Source: an uncultured Muribaculaceae bacterium (GTDB lineage: Bacteria > Bacteroidota > Bacteroidia > Bacteroidales > Muribaculaceae). From it: a stretch of 20,570 nucleotides of DNA. Under the pieces are notes generated by a model. It was not told the DNA's origin, did not search any database, and saw only the letters and a program-made list of their open reading frames with translations. Below are positions 7,934 to 15,459 of this stretch, one piece after another. Positions within the stretch are counted from its first letter, which is position 1. Every line of letters begins with the position of its first letter. The translations under genes and the position numbers were made by a program. Where the stretch lies: assembly GCA_910586475.1 (NCBI GenBank), contig CAJUHM010000041.1, positions 1 through 20,570 of the forward strand, given 5' to 3'.

Positions 7934-9376
7934 TCATTTGTTGACAGAGTTCTTTATTGCATTGAAAAGCGGTTCGGCAAGTTTCTGGCCACCTTTATGT
8001 GTCAAATGGATATAATCCTTATTGGCAAGGCCATCTGCGACCCAGCTGACAATCGCGTCCTCGCCACCCATCGACTCTCGGGTGTCATAGAACAGGCAGC
8101 GAGATTTGCGCGCTGCATCACGCTGTGCATTGACCATGAACGGAGCAGACCCCATCGAATGCACCTCGCCGGCCTTCTTCTCTCCACGGTCACCGATACT
8201 CATCATGATTATGTCGGCATTCGGGAAACACTCTCTGACGTGGTTGATGACATCGATCATTCGATTGGCATAAACCGTATAGTCTTTCTGCTTAGCCGAC
8301 ATCGCATTGATGCCGAATTCCAGGATAATAACATCGTAGTCAATGAATTTCGACATCTGTTTTGTTAGGTCAGCGCTCACATTATTGAGTGTCAGTCCGG
8401 AGAAGCCACGCGATGACATGCAATCCAGAGTCACACCCTTGCTGCCATACATCCATGCACCGAGACCGATAAGCGACCCGCCATTTGTGGATATTTCAAA
8501 ATTCGAAGTCGGACCGTCGACTGATACGCACTGGACTTCGGGCGATCCGGTGATTTTATGACTAACCAATTCTCCATCGCCTGTCTTGACCTTGACTTCG
8601 GTATCTGTGGGAGAAATAAAAAGGAATTTCGAGTTATCCCATGACGCAAGATGAGGAATAGCTTCTGTTCCGGCATAGGTAGAGGTCGCATTACCGGTAG
8701 GTTTGAAATAATGCTGAGTAATTGAAGTGTATTTCTTCTCTGCCGATTTGTTTGCAGCGAACTCAGTCCAGCCTTTGCCTCCTTGTTTCACACTTCTGCG
8801 GAAACCGGGGAAATCAGTGTGCATGTTCACATAACCAACGCCCGCACCCCCAAACTCGGTCTGAAGCATCTGTCGCAGATCCTGAGTGAAGATGTCGCCC
8901 TCGATATAGCTGTCGCCGATAACGGCAATTCGGGTAACTCCGCCAGCCTTAATGGATTCACGCATTTTTTTCAGGCCTTGCCCGGCTTCAGTATAGTCCT
9001 CGAGTACCATTTGGCCATTCTGGCGACTCGGCTGCACTGCCAGAAGAGGCGCTTCGCCCTCAGCGACAGCAGCGGTGTCAAGAGCACGCTGATCTTTCAT
9101 TGCTTCCTGAAGCGCGGGGTCAATCATCTCATCAGTCTGCGCAGCAGTCGAATCATCGTCCGTGCGGTCCATTATGTCACCAAGCAGATTGAAGTTACTT
9201 ACACGCCCGTTGGTCCACTGCTCAAGAGGCAGGAAAGATACACCCGCCAGAATGGCGACAGCACAAACGATAATGGCAACAACTCTCCAGGGACGATGGT
9301 GTTTCTCCTCAACTTCAGATTCAACCCCGACTCCAGCTTCCTGTTCTTTTTCGTTTTCCTTTTCTTCTTCAGTCAT
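7934..9376 (-). CDS. Membrane-anchored SGNH/GDSL hydrolase-fold protein (second of pair)
   Basis: 480-residue protein with an unusual N-terminus: a strongly acidic cytoplasmic stretch of about 25 residues rich in Glu, a short basic HHRPWR, one membrane segment (about 31-50) and then a low-complexity linker (about 55-130). The SGNH domain follows with AVIGDSYIEGD (Ser156), EFGINAMS (Asn357) and DYIHLTHKGG (Asp454, His457), all catalytic positions intact. The topology implies a type II anchored enzyme facing the periplasm. It shares the general design of its downstream neighbour (about 150-190 residues between the active-site blocks) but is clearly divergent, so the two are old paralogues or separate recruits. 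It lies 77 nt after menF. Role inferred: acetyl transfer or removal together with the MBOAT protein. Confidence 0.87.
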   Translation of the reverse strand: MTEEEKENEKEQEAGVGVESEVEEKHHRPWRVVAIIVCAVAILAGVSFLPLEQWTNGRVSNFNLLGDIMDRTDDDSTAAQTDEMIDPALQEAMKDQRALDTAAVAEGEAPLLAVQPSRQNGQMVLEDYTEAGQGLKKMRESIKAGGVTRIAVIGDSYIEGDIFTQDLRQMLQTEFGGAGVGYVNMHTDFPGFRRSVKQGGKGWTEFAANKSAEKKYTSITQHYFKPTGNATSTYAGTEAIPHLASWDNSKFLFISPTDTEVKVKTGDGELVSHKITGSPEVQCVSVDGPTSNFEISTNGGSLIGLGAWMYGSKGVTLDCMSSRGFSGLTLNNVSADLTKQMSKFIDYDVIILEFGINAMSAKQKDYTVYANRMIDVINHVRECFPNADIIMMSIGDRGEKKAGEVHSMGSAPFMVNAQRDAARKSRCLFYDTRESMGGEDAIVSWVADGLANKDYIHLTHKGGQKLAEPLFNAIKNSVNK

Positions 9377-9453
9377 TACTACAAGATTTTTTCAAGATTC
9401 AACAAGCAACGGCACCCAGTACCGAGCCTTTAAATTATACCTATTCGTTTTGT

Positions 9454-10539
9454 CTATTTGTGGATTCCGTTCATTATGACATCCCGCAACCGGGATGATT
9501 TCCGTTCTGTTTCCTCCCATTCAAGACGAGGCACAGACATTATATTTACACCGCCTCCGGCAAACAGCCGATAGTTCCACCTATCGCTATTCGAAGGCGA
9601 ACGTCCGCAACGACAGCTGCGGAGGTTCACATATAACTCCGTTTTAGGCCCAGCAACGATCCCAATGAAGCCACCGTAGCATTCACGGTCAAAATCTTCA
9701 AGAGACTCAATCATTTCGAATGCCTCCGCTACAGGATAGCCGCACAATGCCGGAGTCGGGCTTAATCTAAGAGCGACCTCAAATGGCGGAACAGACCCTA
9801 CGGATCTTATAGCATTACATCTGTGTTCAATCTGACCGAAACGGACATTTTCAGAAGGACCGACGACAGGCTCAAGACCGGCATCTCTGAAACAGTTCGA
9901 TATATAATCTGTCACCAGCCGCTGCTCACATATGTTTTTTTCGTCCCAGCAGCCATCGCTGACAGCCCGCGTGCCTGCAAGAGAAACGGTTTTGTAGGAA
10001 TTATCTGCTCCATCGTGGCACAAAAGCATCTCGGGAGACGCAACTATCCACAAACCGGTTTCCACAGTAAAATAAATTGATCTGAAGCAATCCGGGAAAA
10101 GGCTGAAATAGTCTTCAGCGACTTCAAATGGATCACGACCAGACGAAAGAGATATGCGACGGGACAAAACGACTTTTGAATTGATGTCGTCGCGTGAGGC
10201 AACTATCTGCTCAACCCTTCCGCAGTGTTCTTCAAACGCTGTTGAGACGCTGTCGTCAAGGAGCGGAAGTGAACGTTCTCTGCGCTGAGAATATGTCTCC
10301 AGAATCTCATCCGGAGAAAGTTCCATCCCGATCTCTATCAGCTCTGACGGCGAGACCTTCCCAAAGCGTGAAATCACAAAGTGCGAACCCGCCACAATTC
10401 TGCCACTGACGTAAGAACGGGTCGAAATTGCTGCAAAGAAGGACGGCTCCGAAGAGGAGGGAACGAGCACAATAGCAAAAGGAAGCCCCTCTGCCAGACA
10501 CACTTTTCCTGCTTCAACCGATTTTTTGCTTAACAGCAT
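9454..10539 (-). CDS. menF: Isochorismate synthase MenF
   Basis: Chorismate-binding enzyme that converts chorismate to isochorismate, feeding MenD. At 361 residues it is shorter at the N-terminus than the E. coli enzyme, but the catalytic domain is complete: SKVVLSRR with catalytic Lys122, SLAGTRAVS (186-194), EQRLVTDYI (205-213), IEHRCNAIRS (237-246), LSPTPALCG (259-267), RECYGGFIG (285-293), FAGGGVN (326-332) and WEETERK (341-347) with metal-binding glutamates. The order and residues fit isochorismate synthase better than anthranilate or aminodeoxychorismate synthase, and menD is nearby. The gene begins 50 nt after rimO on the same strand without an obvious promoter, suggesting it is carried on the ftsY-rimO transcript. 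Its product would be used by the separately transcribed menD. Confidence 0.92.
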   Translation of the reverse strand: MLLSKKSVEAGKVCLAEGLPFAIVLVPSSSEPSFFAAISTRSYVSGRIVAGSHFVISRFGKVSPSELIEIGMELSPDEILETYSQRRERSLPLLDDSVSTAFEEHCGRVEQIVASRDDINSKVVLSRRISLSSGRDPFEVAEDYFSLFPDCFRSIYFTVETGLWIVASPEMLLCHDGADNSYKTVSLAGTRAVSDGCWDEKNICEQRLVTDYISNCFRDAGLEPVVGPSENVRFGQIEHRCNAIRSVGSVPPFEVALRLSPTPALCGYPVAEAFEMIESLEDFDRECYGGFIGIVAGPKTELYVNLRSCRCGRSPSNSDRWNYRLFAGGGVNIMSVPRLEWEETERKSSRLRDVIMNGIHK

Positions 10540-10589
10540 TCTTTTTTACCTTAACTGAGATCAATCAGACTTTTCCAAAAAGTCATTCA

Positions 10590-11897
10590 CTACAATGTTC
10601 TGACCAAACGGCCTATGAGTTCAAACGGAAGAGCTTCAGTAATTTCAACCTCACAGAAATCACCGCTACGCAACTTTTCCGACTTCTCAATCAAAATCTC
10701 GGGGTCAACTTCCGGTGAATCGAATTCCGATCGGCCGACATAGTAGTCATTCTCCTCCCGGTCAACAATGACCGTCAGAACCTGTCCGACCTTTTTCGAC
10801 TGGATCTCCATCGAGATCTCTTCCTGAAGGGCCATGAGGCGATCGAGGCGACTCTGTTTGACATCAGCCGGAATCTCATCCTGAAAATGACGTGCGGCAT
10901 AAGTGTCTTCTTCCTCGCAATAGGCAAACGCGCCCATTCTCTCGAATCGCTGCTCTCTGACGAATTCAAGAAGTTCTTCAAAATCGGCATCCTCTTCTCC
11001 AGGGAAGCCGACCATAAGGGTGGTGCGGATATGAATGTCGGGGACACGTTCACGAATTTTCGCAAGCAATGCCCGAGTCTCCGCACCTGTAATGTGACGC
11101 CGCATGTTCTGGAGAACAGAATCAGAAACATGCTGAAGCGCAATGTCAAGATAGCGACACACTTTTTTATTACGAGCCATCGCGTCAAGAAGTTCTTCGG
11201 GGAAGTCTGCCGGATAAGCATAGTGGAGACGAATCCACTCAATCCCCTCCACTGCCGCAATCGCGTCGATCAGCCGTGGCAACTCGAGACGTCCGTATAT
11301 GTCAAGACCATATGAAGTCAGTTCCTGAGCGATAACATTGACCTCGCGCACTCCACGTCCAGCAAGCATTTTCACCTCATCAACAATCTCTTCGACGGGT
11401 CGCGAGGTGAAACGGCCGGTAATGAGAGGAATCGCGCAGAACGCACAGAAGCGATTACACCCTTCCGCTATCTTCAGATAGGCATGATGGCGTGGAGTCG
11501 TTATGATACGGTCATAGAGCGCGGTTGCGGGATGCAGACGTGTAAGATCCGACACCAGTGCCGGCCAGTCGGTTTTTCCATACCAGCGGTCGACTTCGGA
11601 GATCTCTGCAGGGAGTTCTTCGCGATAGCGCTCTGAAAGGCACCCCATCACGCAAAGTTCTCCTACACGACCTTCTTTTTTCGCCTCAGCCCATTCGAGG
11701 ATTTCATTTACAGACTCCTCTTTGGCATCACCGATGAATCCGCAGGTGTTTATTACGACGCAGTCCCAGTCGCATGAGCGGGTCTGCTCGAAGCTTACGT
11801 CACAGCCCACAGCTGAAAGCATACGCATCAGACGCTCGGCATCTATAAGATTTTTTGAACATCCGAGCGATATGATATTTACTTTTTTCCGAGCCAT
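10590..11897 (-). CDS. rimO: Ribosomal protein S12 methylthiotransferase RimO
   Basis: Radical-SAM enzyme that adds a methylthio group to the conserved aspartate of ribosomal protein S12. The 435-residue product has the N-terminal UPF0004 domain with cluster ligands Cys13 (LGCSKN), Cys52 (NTCGFI) and Cys86 (VMGCLSER). The radical-SAM domain has CX3CX2C as Cys147, Cys151, Cys154 (EGCNRFCAFCAIP), and a C-terminal TRAM domain starts near residue 370. The motif set CGFIGDAKEES and the GCLSER form distinguish RimO from the tRNA enzyme MiaB. It starts 5 nt after the ftsY stop codon, so the two are almost certainly co-transcribed; the pairing of a ribosome modifier with the membrane-targeting receptor may only reflect shared growth-rate control. 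Confidence 0.95.
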   Translation of the reverse strand: MARKKVNIISLGCSKNLIDAERLMRMLSAVGCDVSFEQTRSCDWDCVVINTCGFIGDAKEESVNEILEWAEAKKEGRVGELCVMGCLSERYREELPAEISEVDRWYGKTDWPALVSDLTRLHPATALYDRIITTPRHHAYLKIAEGCNRFCAFCAIPLITGRFTSRPVEEIVDEVKMLAGRGVREVNVIAQELTSYGLDIYGRLELPRLIDAIAAVEGIEWIRLHYAYPADFPEELLDAMARNKKVCRYLDIALQHVSDSVLQNMRRHITGAETRALLAKIRERVPDIHIRTTLMVGFPGEEDADFEELLEFVREQRFERMGAFAYCEEEDTYAARHFQDEIPADVKQSRLDRLMALQEEISMEIQSKKVGQVLTVIVDREENDYYVGRSEFDSPEVDPEILIEKSEKLRSGDFCEVEITEALPFELIGRLVRTL

Positions 11898-11902
11898 TAA
11901 AT

Positions 11903-12865
11903 TTATCTCTTTCCGAAGAGCGATTCGACAAATTCTTTTTTATCGAACACCTGAAGATCTTCAATCTTTTCTCCCAGTCCGATATATCGAACCGGAATCT
12001 TGAACTGATCGCTGATTCCAATGACAACGCCACCTTTTGCGGTTCCGTCGAGTTTTGTGATCGCAAGTTCATTGACCTGAGTTGCCGCTACAAACTGGCG
12101 AGCCTGCTCGAACGCATTCTGGCCGGTGCTTCCGTCAAGAACGAGGAGCACTTCATGAGGAGCATCCGGGACCACTTTCTGCATCACTTTGCGGATCTTG
12201 GTCAGCTCATCCATCAGTCCTTTTTTGTTGTGAAGACGACCTGCGGTATCTATGAGAACGACGTCAGCACCTGTGGCCACGGCGCTCTGCAATGTGTCAA
12301 ACGCCACTGATGCAGGATCAGATCCCTGCTGCTGCTTGACGATAGGCACACCTGCACGACGCGCCCACTCATCAAGCTGCTCTATGGCAGCAGCGCGGAA
12401 TGTATCGGCAGCTCCGAGAAGCACCTTGTTTCCGGCTTGTTTGTATTGTGCGGCGAGCTTTCCGATCGTAGTAGTCTTGCCGACTCCGTTGACGCCGACA
12501 ACCATGACCACATAGGGCTTCTTTCCGGCAGGAACTTCAAAGTCATCCAAGCCGGCTTGGGTTTCAGTTTCAGCCAACAGATCGGTAATCTCTTCAACGA
12601 GCCAGTCGTTCAGCTCAGAAGTTGACACATATTTATCACGGGCAACCCTCTTCTGAAGGCGCTCGATAATTTTCAGAGTGGTATCGATTCCCATGTCAGA
12701 CGTAATGAAGATCTCTTCAAGCTCGTCTAAGAAATCGTCGTCGATTGTCTTCTTTCCGACAAGAGCACGCGAAATTTTGTCGAACACCCCACGCTTGGTT
12801 CTTTCAAGACCTTTGTCGAGCGTTTCCTTCTTCTCTCTGGAAAAAAGTTTTTTAAAAAATCCCAT
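11903..12865 (-). CDS. ftsY: FtsY, signal recognition particle receptor GTPase
   Basis: SRP-receptor GTPase that docks ribosome-nascent chain complexes at the membrane translocon. 320 residues: a short basic/amphipathic N-terminus (MGFFKKLFSREKK) in place of the long acidic domain of E. coli, an N domain of helices (about 25-110) and the G domain. Motifs seen: G1 GVNGVGKTTT (124-133), DTFRAAA (154-160), G3 DTAGR (206-210), and G4 TKLDG (270-274), followed by GVVIGISDQFKIPVRYIGLGE. The motif order and the MGFFKKLF start separate it from Ffh, which would have an M domain. It heads the run ftsY-rimO-menF and has its own -7 promoter element 25 nt upstream of the ATG. Confidence 0.97.
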   Translation of the reverse strand: MGFFKKLFSREKKETLDKGLERTKRGVFDKISRALVGKKTIDDDFLDELEEIFITSDMGIDTTLKIIERLQKRVARDKYVSTSELNDWLVEEITDLLAETETQAGLDDFEVPAGKKPYVVMVVGVNGVGKTTTIGKLAAQYKQAGNKVLLGAADTFRAAAIEQLDEWARRAGVPIVKQQQGSDPASVAFDTLQSAVATGADVVLIDTAGRLHNKKGLMDELTKIRKVMQKVVPDAPHEVLLVLDGSTGQNAFEQARQFVAATQVNELAITKLDGTAKGGVVIGISDQFKIPVRYIGLGEKIEDLQVFDKKEFVESLFGKR

Positions 12866-12890
12866 CTTTCGGACAGTTTGAATTAGAATG

Positions 12891-12898
12891 CAAAATTA
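12891..12898 (-). promoter_or_regulatory. -7 promoter element for ftsY operon
   Basis: Minus-strand TAATTTTG, an exact TAnnTTTG match, ending 25 nt before the ftsY ATG. The -33 region has only a TGG near 12918-12920 in place of TTG, so the upstream box is weak. Confidence 0.55.
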
Positions 12899-12970
12899 CC
12901 ATTTTTTTTCGAATCTTCCACCATCACGCCTAATAAATGTTGATAGTGCGGACCCGAGGCAGAAAGGCCA

Positions 12971-14914
12971 TCAATCCGAATAGGATTCAAGTTCCATTGA
13001 CGCGAGTTCCCAAAGGCTCATCGCATTATCAAGATGTTTCTGTGCTGCTGCGTGATCGGCGTAGACCTGTTCGTCATACTCTCCGGACGACATTTTTTCT
13101 TCAAGCGCAGCGACCTCCGCTTCAAGTCTGTTGATTTCCGCCTCGCAGTCGGCAACTTTTTTCTTTGCTTTCCTAATTAGCTTCTCACGCTCTTTCTGCT
13201 CTGCATAGCTAAGTCTGGGCTGCACCGGTTTAGCCTCCACGGCCGGCGCTGATTCGCGGGCAGCGGCCGCAACGGACGGACGGTTGCGCTCGAGCTCTGC
13301 AAGGCTGTCGATCTTCTTTTTTTCCAGGAACTCATAGATTCCTCCGAGACACTCTCTGACTTTACCGCCGCCAAAATCATAGACCTTCTCAACGAGGCCG
13401 TCGAGAAATTCCCTGTCGTGGCTGACAACTATGACCGTCCCGTTGAAATCCTTTATCGCCTGCTTCAAAATGTCCTTTGTCGACATGTCGAGATGGTTGG
13501 TCGGCTCGTCGAGTATGAGAAGATTGACCGGTTCGAGCAGAAGTCTGATCATTGCCAGTCGCATCTTTTCGCCTCCTGAAAGCACTTTCACCTTCTTGTC
13601 GGAGGCTTCTCCCCCGAACATGAACGCCCCGAGGATGTCGCGGATGCGGGTCCGGATATCTCCGACAGCGACGCGATCGATCGTGTCGAAAACCGTCAGC
13701 TCTCCATCGAGCATAGAGGCCTGATTCTGTGCAAAATACCCGATCCTTACATTGTGTCCGATCTTCAGCGATCCGGTGAACGGGATTTCACCCATTATAC
13801 ATTTAACGAGTGTCGACTTACCTTCGCCGTTCTTCCCCACGAAAGCAACCTTTTCGCCTCTCTTGATTGTAAATGTAGCGCCATCGAACACCTGCAGGTC
13901 TCCGTAGCGTTTCCCTACATTATCGGCAATTATCGGATAGTCACCGGAACGGGGCGCTGGAGGGAAACGAAGATTCAGCCGCGAGGTGTCGACCTCATCA
14001 ACCTCGATACGTTCAATTTTTGCGAGCTGCTTTATGCGGCTCTGCACCTGCACGCTCTTTGTCGCCTTATAGCGGAAGCGCTCGATAAAATCTTCAGTAT
14101 CCTGTATCTGTTTCTGCTGATTGAGATAGGCCCTCATCTGCTGTTCGACACGTTCTTTACGAAGCTCAACGAAGCGAGTGTATCTGACGGCATAATCATA
14201 GATCTTCCCGAGGGAAATCTCAATAGTGCGGTTCGTCACATTGTCAATGAACGCACGGTCGTGGCTCACAAGCACTACGGCTTTTGCTTTTGTTGTCAGG
14301 AACTGCTCAAGCCACTGGATCGATTCGATGTCCAGATGATTGGTCGGTTCGTCGAGCAACAAGACATCGGGATGCGTCAGAAGCAGTTTGGCCAGCTCGA
14401 TTCTCATTCGCCATCCGCCAGAGAACTCAGCGGTCGGGCGCATGAAGTCTGTTCTGAGGAATCCGAGACCGGTAAGGGTCTTTTCCATTTCAGCCTCCCG
14501 GTTGTCACTATCCTCCATTGCGATTCTGTCGGTCAGTGCGGTCATGCGCTCGATCAGATTCTGGTAAGATTCCGATTCATAATCGGTACGGCTACCCAGC
14601 TCTTCGGTCATGCGTTCGAGCTGCTGTTTCATTCCGTCGATATGAGAGAATGCCTTTCTGACCTCTTCGAGGAGAGTTGTGGAGTCGGAGGTTTCCATCT
14701 GCTGAGGAAGGTAGCCGACAGTGACACCCTGAGGCACGGCGACATTTCCTGCGGTCGGTTTCTGCAAACCAGCTATTATTTTCAACATAGTAGATTTGCC
14801 TGCACCGTTTTTTCCGACAAGAGCAATCCTGTCTTTCGGATTTATAACGTAACTGATATTATCAAAAAGTGATTTTGCGCTGAATTCAACGCTTAGGTTC
14901 TGGATCGAAATCAT
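12971..14914 (-). CDS. ABC-F family ATPase (ribosome-associated, Uup/YheS-like)
   Basis: Cytosolic protein with two ABC ATPase domains and no membrane segment; ABC-F proteins bind the ribosomal E site and act on stalled or initiating ribosomes, and some give antibiotic resistance. 647 residues from ATG 14914. Domain 1: Walker A GKNGAGKST (34-42), signature FSGGWRMR (164-171), Walker B VLLLDEPTNHLD (184-195). The charged linker (about 240-310) matches the P-site tRNA interaction motif region. Domain 2: GKNGEGKST (360-368), LSGGEKMR (445-452), LLILDEPTNHLD. A C-terminal coiled coil of about 75 residues (570-645) follows an Ala/Pro/Glu linker, as in Uup and YheS and unlike EttA. The frame also allows a TTG start at 14923, but that codon lies inside the -7 box. 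Antibiotic resistance cannot be judged from sequence. Confidence 0.93.
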   Translation of the reverse strand: MISIQNLSVEFSAKSLFDNISYVINPKDRIALVGKNGAGKSTMLKIIAGLQKPTAGNVAVPQGVTVGYLPQQMETSDSTTLLEEVRKAFSHIDGMKQQLERMTEELGSRTDYESESYQNLIERMTALTDRIAMEDSDNREAEMEKTLTGLGFLRTDFMRPTAEFSGGWRMRIELAKLLLTHPDVLLLDEPTNHLDIESIQWLEQFLTTKAKAVVLVSHDRAFIDNVTNRTIEISLGKIYDYAVRYTRFVELRKERVEQQMRAYLNQQKQIQDTEDFIERFRYKATKSVQVQSRIKQLAKIERIEVDEVDTSRLNLRFPPAPRSGDYPIIADNVGKRYGDLQVFDGATFTIKRGEKVAFVGKNGEGKSTLVKCIMGEIPFTGSLKIGHNVRIGYFAQNQASMLDGELTVFDTIDRVAVGDIRTRIRDILGAFMFGGEASDKKVKVLSGGEKMRLAMIRLLLEPVNLLILDEPTNHLDMSTKDILKQAIKDFNGTVIVVSHDREFLDGLVEKVYDFGGGKVRECLGGIYEFLEKKKIDSLAELERNRPSVAAAARESAPAVEAKPVQPRLSYAEQKEREKLIRKAKKKVADCEAEINRLEAEVAALEEKMSSGEYDEQVYADHAAAQKHLDNAMSLWELASMELESYSD

Positions 14915-14920
14915 AGCCTG

Positions 14921-14928
14921 CAAAATTA
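14921..14928 (-). promoter_or_regulatory. -7 promoter element almost abutting the ABC-F start
   Basis: Minus-strand TAATTTTG, exact consensus, with only 6 nt between its last G (14921) and the A of the ATG at 14914. A degenerate -33 (TCG, 14948-14950) stands 19 bp further upstream. With the usual distance from -7 to the start point, the mRNA would have almost no 5' leader. Confidence 0.5.
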
Positions 14929-14958
14929 GCTATTTTTTTCGACACGGCGAAAACCAGT

Positions 14959-14989
14959 TTGGATACATGGAACATAATCGATAATTTTG
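14959..14989 (+). promoter_or_regulatory. Promoter of the mutarotase-family gene
   Basis: TTG at 14959-14961 and TAATTTTG at 14982-14989 are separated by 20 bp, a full match to the Bacteroidetes promoter. It is divergent from the ABC-F promoter about 30 bp away and leaves a leader of about 60 nt before the ATG at 15056. Confidence 0.7.
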
Positions 14990-15055
14990 CGGAGCGGTCT
15001 GACATTGGCAAAATCATGGCCGCTCAAAACAATCCGGCCACAAACCTCTAACATC

Positions 15056-15439
15056 ATGACCCCAACAGAAGGATACCCGGTCCGTCGCTTCGAAGGCCAG
15101 ACCAAACGCGTTGTCCAGACGCTATCTCTCAAAGACAACCCCGAGCTTATTGCAGAATACCACAGACTCCATTCCAAAGAATACATCTGGAAGGAGATTC
15201 TTGATGGAATCCGCGCTGTGGGCATTCTTGAAATGGAGATATACATCTCGGGCAACCGCCTCGTGATGATACTCGAACTCCCCTCCAACTTCAACTGGGA
15301 AGAGTCAATGGGCAAACTGGCAACTCTGCCGCGCCAGGCAGAGTGGGAAGATGTCGTCGCACGATTCCAGCAGGCGCTGCCCGGACAATCCTCTTCTGAA
15401 AAGTGGATTGCCATGGAGCGTATCTTCCATCTGTACTGA
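15056..15439 (+). CDS. L-rhamnose mutarotase family protein (RhaM/DUF718-like)
   Basis: 127-residue protein resembling RhaM, a small dimeric alpha/beta protein that interconverts alpha and beta anomers of L-rhamnose. Shared features: RVVQTLSLKDNPELIAEYHRLH, where Tyr35 and His39 match the active-site pair YxxxH of E. coli RhaM; the EIYISGNRLVMILEL strand (61-75); and a C-terminal MERIFHLY like LQEVFYL. It differs from RhaM in a 17-residue N-terminal extension, a small insertion after His39 and a Met (60) where E. coli RhaM has Tyr41 in my alignment, so the sugar may not be rhamnose. ATG 15056 was chosen because the longer in-frame extension from 14987 overlaps the -7 promoter element. No sugar-catabolism genes surround it. 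Confidence 0.75.
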   Translation: MTPTEGYPVRRFEGQTKRVVQTLSLKDNPELIAEYHRLHSKEYIWKEILDGIRAVGILEMEIYISGNRLVMILELPSNFNWEESMGKLATLPRQAEWEDVVARFQQALPGQSSSEKWIAMERIFHLY

Positions 15440-15459
15440 CAGCGAGAAAAGACTGTCGG

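Noticed and set aside
13754..14872. Long plus-strand open frame (372 codons) opposite the ABC-F gene
   Set aside because: It lies entirely antisense to a clear two-domain ABC-F ATPase, and its translation shows no domain, only a mirror of the sense codons.
14926..15414. Minus-strand open frame of 162 codons across the mutarotase-family gene
   Set aside because: Overlaps a gene with a family match and a full promoter; its translation has no recognisable features.
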